Below are positions 55,701-64,000 of a stretch of 64,000 nt of DNA, piece after piece (position 1 is the first letter of the stretch; each line of letters starts with the position of its first letter). The stretch lies in contig NZ_JBEWSZ010000001.1 of NCBI RefSeq assembly GCF_040537815.1, forward strand, positions 1,612,001 through 1,676,000. Reading direction: 5' to 3'. A program made the position numbers and the translations under genes. Below the pieces are notes generated by a model. That model was not told the origin of the DNA, searched no databases, and saw only the letters and a list, made by a program, of their open reading frames with translations. Origin of the DNA: Mesorhizobium shangrilense. Lineage in GTDB: Bacteria > Pseudomonadota > Alphaproteobacteria > Rhizobiales > Rhizobiaceae.

Positions 55701-57128
55701 TCAAAGCACCGGTCGTGTTTCAGCGCTCCCGTACCATTGGCCCTGTGCCGTTTCATAAGCCATAGCTGCCTGAAACACATCGGCGTCACAATAGGTGCGG
55801 CCGACAATCTGGATGCCCGTCGGCACGCCGTTAGCGGCCCTGCCCGACGGTATGGAAAGAACCGGACAACGGCTCATCATGTTGAACGGCGTCGTCATCA
55901 CCCAGCCAAGCGATGGGTTCACGTGCTTTCCGTTGATCTCGACGGTGTCCTTGGAGTGATCGAACTCCGCCGCCACCGCCGGAATCGCGTTGGTCGGACA
56001 GATCAGCACATCGTATTTTTCCAGCAATGGCCCGAGCGTCTGGTACATCCTGGCCGCCACCTCCAGGGTTGCGACAAAGTCCGTGGCCTTCGACTTTTGC
56101 CCGTCCTCGGCGAACTTGCGGGCATAGCTCGTCATGTCCTTGCCGTGCTCCCGCAGCATCTGGACAAGCGAGGCGCCGAACAGATGCTCCAGATAGGCCA
56201 TGCCGGCCTTCAGCACTTCATCGCCCCAGCCAAGATCAACCTCCTCGACCGCAGCCCCCAGCGAACGGAAGACGTCACACGCGGCGAGCGTGTTCTTGCG
56301 CACCTCCGGATCCACCTCATAGGAGCCGAGATCCATCGAGAACCCGATCTTCCAGCCACTGATCGGCTTGTAGTCGAGCGGCAAGCGCAGCTTGGGCCGT
56401 AGTGTGGCGATGTCGAGCGGGCTCGGTCCAGCCATGACGTTCTGCAGCAGGATCGCGTCCTTCACATTCCGCGCCAGCGGACCCGTGTGGCAGTAGAAAT
56501 CGAGATTGAAGGGCGGTTCATCGGGGTTTCGGCCATAGGGCGGCTTGAAGCCGACGAGACCGCAAGCCGAAGCGGGAATGCGGATGGAGCCGCCAATGTC
56601 CGAACCGGTCGCGATCGAGGAGGTACCGGTGGCCAGCGTCGCCGCCGCACCACCGGACGAACCGCCCGGCGTGAATTCCGGATTCCACGGATTGCGTGTC
56701 ACGCCCCAGCGCCTGGACCAGGTGTAGCCGGCGCAGCTGAATTCCGGCGTCGCCGTGCGTGCGTGCACGATGCCCCCGGCCTTCATGATCCGCTCGTTCA
56801 TCGTCGACGTATGGCCGCCAATGGCATCCTTCGACAGAAGCGAGCCATGCGAAGTCGGCTTGCCCTTGATGTAGCTCTCGTCCTTGATGCCGATGGGCAG
56901 GCCTTCAAGGACGCCGGCCCTGACGCCCTTGGCGTATTTGGCTTCGGCTTTTTTTGCCAAATCCAATGCCTCTTCAAAATGGGTGAAGGTGAAGCAGTTG
57001 ATCGTCGGCTTCGTTGCTTCGGCGCGGCGGATGGTGGCCTGCATCAGTTCGACGGGCGAGAGCTTCTTCGCCTTGAACAGCCGCAGCGCCTCGCTGGCCG
57101 GCATGTAGCAAAGGTCGAGATCGGTCAT
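55701..57128 (-). CDS. Amidase (amidase-signature family)
   Basis: The 475-residue hydrolase has the Ser-cisSer-Lys triad of the family: Lys82 in PIGIKDESY, Ser157 in TPGGSSGGAAA and nucleophile Ser181 in GSDIGGSIRIPA. It is cytoplasmic, with no signal peptide. Substrates in the family range from simple amides to aryl and acyl amides, and cannot be fixed here. The gene follows a polyamine-type binding-protein gene by 92 bp and precedes a TetR gene, suggesting uptake and hydrolysis of an amide compound. Confidence 0.9.
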   Translation of the reverse strand: MTDLDLCYMPASEALRLFKAKKLSPVELMQATIRRAEATKPTINCFTFTHFEEALDLAKKAEAKYAKGVRAGVLEGLPIGIKDESYIKGKPTSHGSLLSKDAIGGHTSTMNERIMKAGGIVHARTATPEFSCAGYTWSRRWGVTRNPWNPEFTPGGSSGGAAATLATGTSSIATGSDIGGSIRIPASACGLVGFKPPYGRNPDEPPFNLDFYCHTGPLARNVKDAILLQNVMAGPSPLDIATLRPKLRLPLDYKPISGWKIGFSMDLGSYEVDPEVRKNTLAACDVFRSLGAAVEEVDLGWGDEVLKAGMAYLEHLFGASLVQMLREHGKDMTSYARKFAEDGQKSKATDFVATLEVAARMYQTLGPLLEKYDVLICPTNAIPAVAAEFDHSKDTVEINGKHVNPSLGWVMTTPFNMMSRCPVLSIPSGRAANGVPTGIQIVGRTYCDADVFQAAMAYETAQGQWYGSAETRPVL

Positions 57129-57220
57129 GGAAAGTCTCCTGCGATCGCCGGATCGCGTTCTTGCTCAAGTGAGTGGGGGCCGCGCCGCGGGTCGCGGCGC
57201 GGAGAAAACCTGGGGCCAGG

Positions 57221-58252
57221 CTATTTCTGAAGGTCGGTCCAGATCTTCGTGTAGAGCGCCTGCACATTTGGCGGGCAGGCCTGCATGAACTGGCCCTTGG
57301 CAGCGAATTCAGCTGGAACGTTCACTTCGGGCGCATTCTTCATGTCGTCGGGCATGAAGGCTTCCGACCCCTTGATGCCATTGGCGTAGTGCGCGAAGGC
57401 CGAGATCAACGCGGCGTTCTGCGGGTCCATGATGAAGTTCTGGAAGAGCTTGGCATTCTCGACATTCTTGGCGTCCTTCAGGACAGCGACATTGTCCATC
57501 CAGATCGGAAAACCTTCCTTCGGATATCCGTAGACAATCTTGGGATTCTGCAGCCGCTGCCGAAGGGAAATGCCGTTCCAGTTCACACCGGCGGCGATGT
57601 CACCCCTGCCCAGGCCGTCGACGGCCGCATAGTCGAGGGAAAGCCATTTTCCCTTCGCCTCGACCAGCTTGTCGTGGACCTTCTTCAGCACCTGCATATC
57701 GTCGGTGCAGTATTTGCCACCTTCGTAGGCGATGGCCAGGAACATGATGTCCCCCATTTCTGGGACGACGTTGATCTTGCCGACGAGCTCTGGCGGCGGA
57801 TCAAGGAAGATCGCGGACGTGTTGATATCGCCGGAATAGACCGACTTGTTGACCGACACGCCAGTCGTACCCCATTGCCACGGAACAGTGTATTTGCGGC
57901 CCGGGTCGAACGGCACGTCAACCCATCTCGGATCGACGTTCTTGAAGTTGTCCATCTTGTTGGGATCAGTCTCCAACAATAAACCCTCGCTGATCCAGAC
58001 CGGCATAACGCTGGCCGACGGTACCACGATGTCATAACCGGACGCGCCTTGGCGGACCTTGGCGAGCGCCGTGTCGTTGGAGTCATAGTCGGTAACGGTG
58101 ACCTTGACCTTGTAGATCTCCTCGAACTTCTTGATGAGATCGGGGTTGGTGTAGTTGCCCCAATTGTAGATGTTGAGTTCGCCCTCGGCACGGGCAGTAC
58201 CCGCGCACAGCAGCGACAGCGCGACGGCCGTCGCGGTCAGTTTCCAGTTCAT
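57221..58252 (-). CDS. Orphan spermidine/putrescine-type binding protein (PotD-like)
   Basis: The 343-residue protein has a signal peptide ([23 protein letters not shown]) and the PotD signature [35 protein letters not shown], closer to true PotD than the other binding proteins in this window. No permease or ATPase gene accompanies it; it is followed by an amidase and a TetR gene. It may feed one of the nearby transporters or a system elsewhere. I start at ATG 58250-58252. Confidence 0.88.
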   Translation of the reverse strand: MNWKLTATAVALSLLCAGTARAEGELNIYNWGNYTNPDLIKKFEEIYKVKVTVTDYDSNDTALAKVRQGASGYDIVVPSASVMPVWISEGLLLETDPNKMDNFKNVDPRWVDVPFDPGRKYTVPWQWGTTGVSVNKSVYSGDINTSAIFLDPPPELVGKINVVPEMGDIMFLAIAYEGGKYCTDDMQVLKKVHDKLVEAKGKWLSLDYAAVDGLGRGDIAAGVNWNGISLRQRLQNPKIVYGYPKEGFPIWMDNVAVLKDAKNVENAKLFQNFIMDPQNAALISAFAHYANGIKGSEAFMPDDMKNAPEVNVPAEFAAKGQFMQACPPNVQALYTKIWTDLQK

Positions 58253-58562
58253 GCTTACTTGCTCCCATTGTTGGGACCCGACGGCAATGCAGCCCAGGGT
58301 CCGTTTCCTGCTGAAGAAAAGGCAGGCGGCGACGCCTTTCGCCGCAACGGCAGTCCGGATGACTACCAAGATATTCCCCTCGCGCTTCTAAGCGGACATT
58401 CACCGGCAAGCCGGCTGTCCAACCCGATCGACAGGCATAGGGATAACATGACTAACTATACAGTCAATATCTTTTCAGCGCACACCTGTCACTGGATGTT
58501 CGCGTCGGTTCCGGCGGCAAATCGTGCGGAACAGTTGCACGCCGCATCCGGAGTCCCGGTCC
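58253..58562 (-). promoter_or_regulatory. Promoter region of the orphan binding-protein operon
   Basis: This 310-bp gap contains TGACT-N8-AGTCA at 58449-58466, an 18-bp dyad in an AT-rich patch that also supplies a TTGACT -35-like element reading toward the binding-protein gene. The TetR protein at 54889 or the one at 58563 could bind it. No gene was found in the gap. Confidence 0.5.
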
Positions 58563-59177
58563 TCACACCGCAATCGCAGCAACCAGAATCCGGTTCTGCC
58601 TGCGTATCGCAAGCCGCAATTCCGGGATCCTTGCCTCATCACGCTTCACGAACTCGATGAACATCATGTTCATGTTGTTGAAGATCAACTCACCCAGAGC
58701 CTGGCCGTCGATATCCTGCCGGACCAGGCCGAGCGCCTGCAGCCGGGCGATCAGCGCGCTGATCTGTTCGGTCAGCGACCGGTCGAGCGCGGTGTAGGCC
58801 TGGCCGAAGGGGCTGTCGGGCAGCTGCGTCGAGATCGCCATCGCCTGCCGCCACATCTCCTTGCTGAGATAGTGCAAGGAGTGTTCGATGTAGATGCCGA
58901 CCAGCGTATCCAGGGCATCGCCGACATTGGCCGGCGGGTTGGCGACCACCCCGCGCCCGGCGTTGAGCACCTCGTTGACTTCCAGCGAGACGATGGCGCC
59001 GAGGATGTCACCCTTGTTTTGATAGTAGTTGTAGATCGTACCGATCGAGACCTCGGCCTGCGTCGCGATCGCCTCGATCTTGGCGCCTTCATAGCCGGCA
59101 TCGCGGAAAAGCGCCGCCGCCGCCTCGATGATGCGCCTGTGCCGATCCGCCTTTTGCCTTGCCCGCAATCCGCTCAT
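58563..59177 (-). CDS. TetR-family regulator
   Basis: The 204-residue regulator has the TetR helix-turn-helix (IIEAAAALFRDAGYEGAKIEAIATQAEVSIGTIYNYYQNKGDILGAI, about 15-61) and a helical ligand domain with ALGELIFNNMNMMFIEFVKRDE. I start at MSGLRARQK (ATG 59175-59177) behind AAGAGG. It is divergent from transporter system 3, with a pair of 17-bp operator-like repeats in the 91-bp gap between them, so it very likely represses that operon and itself. Confidence 0.9.
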   Translation of the reverse strand: MSGLRARQKADRHRRIIEAAAALFRDAGYEGAKIEAIATQAEVSIGTIYNYYQNKGDILGAIVSLEVNEVLNAGRGVVANPPANVGDALDTLVGIYIEHSLHYLSKEMWRQAMAISTQLPDSPFGQAYTALDRSLTEQISALIARLQALGLVRQDIDGQALGELIFNNMNMMFIEFVKRDEARIPELRLAIRRQNRILVAAIAV

Positions 59178-59200
59178 ATCAGCCTCTTGCCACAAAAACA

Positions 59201-59234
59201 GAATTGACTCAATTTTAGAATTGGTTCAATTTTT
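59201..59234. promoter_or_regulatory. Two tandem 17-bp palindromic repeats, candidate TetR operator
   Basis: GAATTGACTCAATTTTA (59201-59217) and GAATTGGTTCAATTTTT (59218-59234) are direct repeats. The first contains the perfect palindrome AATTGA-C-TCAATT. They fill the centre of the divergent gap between the TetR gene and the system 3 binding protein. Confidence 0.75.
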
Positions 59235-59268
59235 TGCCAGAAGCCACAAAGGCAAGGGAGAACACTCG

Positions 59269-60360
59269 ATGTCCATGAAATCCGCATCCATGAATCCGCT
59301 CTCCATCCTGAAGAGCCGGTTGCGCACTGCCTGCGCCGCCACGGCACTTCTGTTGGCGGCCGGCGGCATTGCCCAGGCCGCCGATCTCAACGCGTTGATC
59401 TGGTGCGATCATTCCGACCCGGCGCTGCTGCAGCCCTTCGAGCAGGCCAACAACGTCAAGGTCAACGTCAAGGAATTCGAGGGAACCGGCGCCGGCCTCG
59501 CCATCGTCGAACAGTCGCAGCCCGGCGATTGGGACGTGATGGTGATCGACAGCATCGATGTTCCGCGCGGTGTCGAAAAGGGCCTGTTCGAGCCGCTGCC
59601 GGAAGACAAGCTGCCGCTGGCCGACATGTTTCCACAGGTGAAGATGGACGGTTCCACCGTCGTCGGCGGCAAGCGCTACGGCATCACCGAAAAATTCGGC
59701 TACAACACGATCGGCTACAACAAGACCAAGGTCGATCCGGCCGACATGCAGTCGCTGGCATCGCTGACATCAGACAAATACAAGGGCAAGGTCGCCATCT
59801 ACGACTACTATCTGCCGGTCATCGGCATGGCCGCACTTGCCATCGGCAAGAAGACGGCGGACCTGACCGAAGCCGACCTGCCCGCCCTCAAGGCCGAACT
59901 TCTCAAGATGAAGGCCAATGCCAAGCTGGTCGGCGAAGTGACCGCCAGCCAGACGGCGCTGGCCACCGGCGAGGTCGACATACTGGTCGGCGGTGGCGAA
60001 TGGGTGACGGCGGGACTGGCCAAGGAAAACCCGGCGCTGGACTTCTCCATCCCGAAGGAAGGTGCTGTGCTGTGGTCGCAGTCGCTGGCCATGTTCAAGG
60101 ATTCCAAGAACAAGGACATGGCGCTGAAATTCATCCAGTATATCATGAGCCCGGAAGGCCAGGCGCGCCTTGCCACCTCTTCCTGCTACTGGGGCATGCC
60201 GTCCAACACCAAGGCGGCGCTGACCGACGACCAGAAGAAGGTCCTGCGCTTCGACGAGCAGCCGGAATTCCTCGCCCGCGCCCAGGCCTATCCGGCGCCG
60301 AACGCCGATCTCGACAAGAAGATGCAGGACATGTGGACCGAAATGCTGCAGGCGAAGTGA
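59269..60360 (+). CDS. Polyamine/opine-type ABC transporter binding protein, system 3
   Basis: The 363-residue protein has a long signal peptide (ending LLLAAGGIAQAAD near residue 41). The PotD-type fold shows DLNALIWCDHSDPALLQPFEQANNVKVNVKEFEGTGAGL, and the last third carries HPE-like segments such as FIQYIMSPEGQARLATSS. I start at ATG 59269 after AAGGGAG; an in-frame ATG three codons later is possible. It heads a four-gene ABC operon followed by an MBL-fold hydrolase. Confidence 0.88.
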   Translation: MSMKSASMNPLSILKSRLRTACAATALLLAAGGIAQAADLNALIWCDHSDPALLQPFEQANNVKVNVKEFEGTGAGLAIVEQSQPGDWDVMVIDSIDVPRGVEKGLFEPLPEDKLPLADMFPQVKMDGSTVVGGKRYGITEKFGYNTIGYNKTKVDPADMQSLASLTSDKYKGKVAIYDYYLPVIGMAALAIGKKTADLTEADLPALKAELLKMKANAKLVGEVTASQTALATGEVDILVGGGEWVTAGLAKENPALDFSIPKEGAVLWSQSLAMFKDSKNKDMALKFIQYIMSPEGQARLATSSCYWGMPSNTKAALTDDQKKVLRFDEQPEFLARAQAYPAPNADLDKKMQDMWTEMLQAK

Positions 60361-60373
60361 GCGATTGCAGTTC

Positions 60374-61219
60374 ATGAGCTCGGCTGGAAACAACGGGCGT
60401 GCCCTGCCCTGGGCGCTGGTCACACCGGCGCTTGGCTGGACGCTGCTGTTCTTCGTCCTGCCTTTCATCGCCATGGGGCTCTCCAGCCTGACAGTGCATG
60501 AGGGCGGCAGCTTCACCCTGTCCAATTACAGCCAGTTCTTCACCAACCCCTCCTACTGGCAGGCGATGGTGAACTCGCTGCAGGTGACAGCGATCGTCAC
60601 CGTGGTCTCGGTTCTGCTCGCCTATCCCTTCGCCTGGATCCTCGCCGAACAGGTGCCGGAACGCTGGCAGCGGCTGGCGCTGATGCTGGCCGTGCTGCCG
60701 TTCTGGACTTCTTACGTCGTGCGTTCCTATTCCTGGCTGCTGGTGCTGGCGCAGAACGGCGTCATCAACCGCGCGCTCACCGGTTCCGCCCTGATCACCG
60801 AGCCGCTGCAGCTCGCCAATACACGCTTCGCCACCGTCACCGGCTTCGTGCATTTCTTCGTCATGCTCTTGACGCTGACCATTTTCGCCAACCTCAAGCA
60901 GCTCAGCCCGAGCTACCGCAAGGCGGCCGCCGATCTCGGCGCCGGACCGGTGCGTACCTTCCTGCATGTCGTCCTGCCGCTGACCTTGCCCGGCATCATG
61001 GTCGGCGCGTTCCTCACCTTCGTTCTGTGCATCGGTGACTACATCACGCCGCAGATTCTCGGCGGCAACAACGAGCTTCTGATGCCGCAGCTGGTGATGA
61101 TGCAGATCGGCCGACGCGGCGACTTTCCGCTGGCCTCGGCGCTGGCGATCATCCTGATGGCGGTCGTCACCGTCGCCTATCTGGCATGCGCCCGCTGGCT
61201 CAAGATCGAGCGGGCCTGA
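60374..61219 (+). CDS. Polyamine/opine-type ABC transporter permease (PotB-like), system 3
   Basis: The 281-residue permease has six predicted membrane helices, VLPFWTSYVVRSYSWLLVLAQNG and the coupling loop KAAADLGAGPVRTFLHVVLPLTLPG. I start at MSSAGNNG (ATG 60374); a TTG three codons upstream is an alternative. It lies 13 bp after the binding-protein stop and 2 bp before the next permease. Confidence 0.9.
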   Translation: MSSAGNNGRALPWALVTPALGWTLLFFVLPFIAMGLSSLTVHEGGSFTLSNYSQFFTNPSYWQAMVNSLQVTAIVTVVSVLLAYPFAWILAEQVPERWQRLALMLAVLPFWTSYVVRSYSWLLVLAQNGVINRALTGSALITEPLQLANTRFATVTGFVHFFVMLLTLTIFANLKQLSPSYRKAAADLGAGPVRTFLHVVLPLTLPGIMVGAFLTFVLCIGDYITPQILGGNNELLMPQLVMMQIGRRGDFPLASALAIILMAVVTVAYLACARWLKIERA

Positions 61220-61221
61220 CC

Positions 61222-62004
61222 ATGCGCGCCCTCATCCGCTTCGCTTCCTGGCTCTACGCCCTTGCAATCTACGGCTTCATCTTTCTGCCGGTGGTCGTGC
61301 TGGTGCTGTTCTCGCTGCAGGCGACGTCATTTCCGATCCCACCTTTCACCGGCCCGTCGCTGCGCTGGTACGACGCCGTTCTGTCCGACACGCGTCTGAC
61401 CTCGGCGCTGGTCAACTCATTGCTGGTGGCGTCCATCTCGTCATTTGCCTCCGTCACGCTCGGCTTCCTGTCCGCCTGGGGTTTCGCGCGTTTCGTCCTG
61501 CCCGGCTCCGGCCTGCTACGTGGATTGATCACACTGCCGCTGACGGTCAGCTACCTCATCATCGGCATGGGACTGCTGGTGCTGTTCAACTGGGCCGGCG
61601 TGCCGAAGTCGCTGGTTTCGGCCGGAATCGGCCACGTGGTGATCAACCTGCCGCTGTGCTTCGCCATCATCTACAGCCAGATGGGCGATCACCAGATCAA
61701 CATCGAGCGCGCCGCGCGCGACCTCGGTGCACCGGAATGGAAAGTGCTGCTGCTGATCACCGTGCCTGTCATGGCGCCCGCCATCTTCGCCGGCGTCTTC
61801 CTGTCGATGACATTCTCCTGGGACGAGTTCGTGATCTCCTTCCTGCTCACGCGCTTCGACACAACGCTGCCGGTGGAAATTTGGAATCTGCTGCGCTCCG
61901 GCCTCAATCCCAAGACCAACGCCGTCGGCTCGCTGGTCTTTGCCGTCTCCATCGTGCTGGTGGTGCTGTTCGAGCTGACACTTTTGCGGAGAAAGACGGC
62001 ATGA
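61222..62004 (+). CDS. Polyamine/opine-type ABC transporter permease (PotC-like), system 3
   Basis: The 260-residue permease opens MRALIRFASWLYALAIYGFIFLPVVVLVLFS and has the coupling loop RAARDLGAPEWKVLLLITVPVMAPA. The segment FSLQATSFPIPPFTGPSLRWYDAVL is typical of this subunit. Its stop overlaps the ATPase start by ATGA. Confidence 0.9.
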   Translation: MRALIRFASWLYALAIYGFIFLPVVVLVLFSLQATSFPIPPFTGPSLRWYDAVLSDTRLTSALVNSLLVASISSFASVTLGFLSAWGFARFVLPGSGLLRGLITLPLTVSYLIIGMGLLVLFNWAGVPKSLVSAGIGHVVINLPLCFAIIYSQMGDHQINIERAARDLGAPEWKVLLLITVPVMAPAIFAGVFLSMTFSWDEFVISFLLTRFDTTLPVEIWNLLRSGLNPKTNAVGSLVFAVSIVLVVLFELTLLRRKTA

Positions 62005-63065
62005 GCGCCCCCCTTGTCGATATCCGCGATGTCTCGCATCGTTTCGGCCAGCATGCGGCGCTGAAAAATGTCTCGCTCGCCATCGAACCCGGCAGCTACA
62101 CCATCCTGCTCGGGCCATCCGGCTCCGGCAAGACGACGCTGCTGTCGATCCTCGGCGGCTTCGTAAGCCCTAGTGAAGGCAAGGTGTTCATCCGCGGTGA
62201 GGACTGCACTTCGGTGCCACCAGCCAAGCGACCGACGACGACCGTGTTCCAGGACTATGCGCTGTTCCCGCATATGAGCGTCGGCGGCAATGTCGGCTTT
62301 GGCCTGCGCATGCGGGGCGTCGATGGCACCTCGCGCGCCGCACGTGCGCGTGAGGCGCTGGCGCTGGTTGGATTGGCGGCGGCCTTCGACAAGAAGCCGC
62401 ACCAACTCTCCGGCGGCCAGCGGCAGCGCGTGGCGCTGGCGCGCGCTCTTGTCGTCGAGCCGGCGGTGCTGCTGCTCGACGAACCGCTCGGCGCGCTCGA
62501 CCTGAAACTGCGCCGGCAGATGCAGGACGAACTGAAAGCGATCCAGAAGCGCGTCGGCACCGCCTTCATCCACGTCACCCACGACCAGGAAGAGGCCATG
62601 GCGCTGGCCGACCATTGCGTGGTGATGAATGACGGGCGCATCGAGGACGAAGGGCCGCCCGAGCGCGTCTACGCACGGCCGGCAACCCGCTTTTCGGCGA
62701 CCTTCATGGGTGAAAGCACCATCCTCGCCGGGAAGGTAACAGAGGTAGCGAATGGGATCATCACCATCGCAACGCAGGCTGGGCCGGTTTCACTGCCCGG
62801 CACGTTGCGGGCTGGCACCGCGGTCGCCCTGGCTATCCGGCCGGAGCATCTTGTCTTCGGTGCCACGGCAGGCACTGTCGCGCTGGGGGGGGCCAAGGTG
62901 AATGACGTGGTCTTTCAGGGCAGCTTCAAGCGCGTGCTGGCGATGTCCACCAAGGACCCAGCGCTGCACTTCATCGCCAAGGCCTCGGCCGCGGCGACCG
63001 TCCAGGCGGGCGACACCGTTGCGGTTTCGTGCAACGCTGGCGACATCATCCTTCTGGCGGATTGA
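62001..63065 (+). CDS. Polyamine/opine-type ABC transporter ATPase (PotA-like), system 3
   Basis: The 354-residue ATPase has Walker [23 protein letters not shown], signature QLSGGQRQR, Walker B VLLLDEP and switch THDQEEA, with a C-terminal TOBE domain containing [10 protein letters not shown]. It completes system 3 and ends 3 bp before the MBL-fold gene. Confidence 0.92.
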   Translation: MSAPLVDIRDVSHRFGQHAALKNVSLAIEPGSYTILLGPSGSGKTTLLSILGGFVSPSEGKVFIRGEDCTSVPPAKRPTTTVFQDYALFPHMSVGGNVGFGLRMRGVDGTSRAARAREALALVGLAAAFDKKPHQLSGGQRQRVALARALVVEPAVLLLDEPLGALDLKLRRQMQDELKAIQKRVGTAFIHVTHDQEEAMALADHCVVMNDGRIEDEGPPERVYARPATRFSATFMGESTILAGKVTEVANGIITIATQAGPVSLPGTLRAGTAVALAIRPEHLVFGATAGTVALGGAKVNDVVFQGSFKRVLAMSTKDPALHFIAKASAAATVQAGDTVAVSCNAGDIILLAD

Positions 63066-63068
63066 ACC

Positions 63069-63830
63069 ATGGGCACGCTTCCGGTCATCGACGCTCCCAA
63101 TTGGTACGAGACCATCCGCATGAGCGACGGCATCACGCTGATCCACGAGCCATGGATCAAGCCGTTCTTCCGCTGCAACATGTGGCATGTACGTGGCCGC
63201 GATCGTGATCTTCTGTTCGATACCGGCCTCGGCCATTTCAGCCTCAAGCGCCACGTGCAGTTGGTGACGGAGCGAAAACTCACCTGCGTCGCCAGCCACA
63301 CGCATTTCGACCATATCGGCTGCCACCATGAATTTCCGGATCGATGCGTACACTCGGCCGAGGCAGAAATCCTAGCCGACCCGCGCAACGAATGGACGGC
63401 CGCCGGCACCTACGCGACCGACGAGATGTTCGACGGCACGCCGCAAGGATGGGACACGGCGCGCTACAGCATCCGGCCCGCACCCGCCGGCCGGATGCTC
63501 GCGCATGGCGATGTCGTCGATCTCGGCGATCGTGCCTTCGAGGTCATCCATACACCCGGCCATTCGCCGGGCGGCATCGCGCTCCACGAGAAGAAAACCG
63601 GCATCCTGCTTTCCGGCGACATCATCTACGACGGCCCTCTGATCGACGATGTCTATCACTCTGACATCGACGACTACATCGCAACATTGCTGCGCATGCG
63701 CGACCTCGATGTCTCGGTCGTGCATGGCGGCCATTTTCCGAGCTTCGGCAAGGTGCGCTACCGCCAGCTTGTCGATGAATATCTGGCGCAGAAGCGGCAA
63801 GCCGGCTGCCATCTGCTGAAGACCCCATAG
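63069..63830 (+). CDS. MBL-fold metallo-hydrolase
   Basis: The 253-residue enzyme has the metallo-beta-lactamase zinc motif HTHFDH (77-82), with LLFDTGLG before it and TPGHSPGG, LSGDIIYDGP and VVHGGHFPSF supplying the remaining metal ligands. There is no signal peptide. It is the last gene of the system 3 operon and likely hydrolyses the imported compound or a thioester or lactone derived from it. The substrate is unknown. Confidence 0.87.
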   Translation: MGTLPVIDAPNWYETIRMSDGITLIHEPWIKPFFRCNMWHVRGRDRDLLFDTGLGHFSLKRHVQLVTERKLTCVASHTHFDHIGCHHEFPDRCVHSAEAEILADPRNEWTAAGTYATDEMFDGTPQGWDTARYSIRPAPAGRMLAHGDVVDLGDRAFEVIHTPGHSPGGIALHEKKTGILLSGDIIYDGPLIDDVYHSDIDDYIATLLRMRDLDVSVVHGGHFPSFGKVRYRQLVDEYLAQKRQAGCHLLKTP

Positions 63831-64000
63831 CGTCGACCTGTCACGTAGCGAACAACCGGCCGTTTTGAAAAGCGGGTCTGTTGCAGGGCGGGACATCGAC
63901 CGGAAGCAACGACGCATAGTGAGTGCAGCCAGCCTTTCCCGGTTCCATCACGTCCCCCGGCGTGAAATGTCACAAACTGAAGTCGCAATATGGCTTCGGG
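63831..64000. other. Terminal gap, no gene recognised
   Basis: The final 170 bp hold no convincing coding frame, terminator or repeat. The next gene presumably starts beyond the window. Confidence 0.4.

Overview
The window reads as chromosomal DNA from an alphaproteobacterium of the Hyphomicrobiales (Rhizobiales), most like Mesorhizobium or a close relative. Support comes from uniformly GC-rich codon use, family-typical small secreted proteins (BA14K type, GCG_CRPN type), the dense load of ABC uptake operons, and the conserved order secE-nusG-rplK-rplA-rplJ-rplL-rpoB behind a tRNA-Trp. The genus is an inference; no rRNA gene is present to settle it.

Layout. (1) 1-9882, minus strand: core information genes, namely the 5' two-fifths or so of rpoB, rplL, rplJ with a long leader, rplA, rplK, nusG, secE, tRNA-Trp and tuf. 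A truncated haemoglobin and a tandem pair of secreted ClpP/crotonase-fold proteins lie between tRNA-Trp and tuf. (2) 10152-12344: a DMT transporter, two small stress/envelope-type proteins and tRNA-Gly(UCC). (3) 12668-29766: a carbohydrate-uptake and catabolic locus with a LacI-family regulator, a divergent esterase/dehydrogenase pair, a ten-gene translationally coupled operon (CUT1 ABC transporter plus epimerases, dehydrogenase, hydrolase and ROK kinase), a second FrcBCA-type ABC transporter and a third Gfo/Idh/MocA dehydrogenase. Both transporters sit behind nearly identical leaders carrying the same candidate operator. (4) 29776-36755: a gamma-glutamyltransferase homologue next to a polyamine/opine-type ABC transporter and its divergent GntR regulator. 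(5) 36810-46193: a ketopantoate-reductase-like protein, an oxalyl-CoA-synthetase-like ligase, an FCD regulator, tRNA-Tyr, rlmB, then gcl-hyi-glxR (glyoxylate to glycerate) with a divergent IclR regulator. (6) 46258-48073: small secreted proteins, including one with natural tracts of six and nine histidines, a tiny membrane protein and tRNA-Thr(UGU). (7) 48351-63830: two more polyamine/opine-type ABC transporters, an orphan binding protein with an amidase, an amine-oxidase-like flavoprotein, a cupin, XRE-cupin and TetR regulators and an MBL-fold hydrolase.

How it fits together. Most accessory modules follow one plan: a local regulator, an inverted-repeat operator in the intergenic gap, an ABC importer and a few catabolic enzymes. 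Substrates cannot be read from sequence alone. The sugar locus has no recognisable named pathway and is the best candidate for undescribed catabolism. Three tRNAs (Tyr, Gly-UCC, Thr-UGU) that in E. coli lie side by side just upstream of tufB are here spread over about 35 kb, with the catabolic modules between them. No phage, insertion sequence, integrase or CRISPR array was seen.
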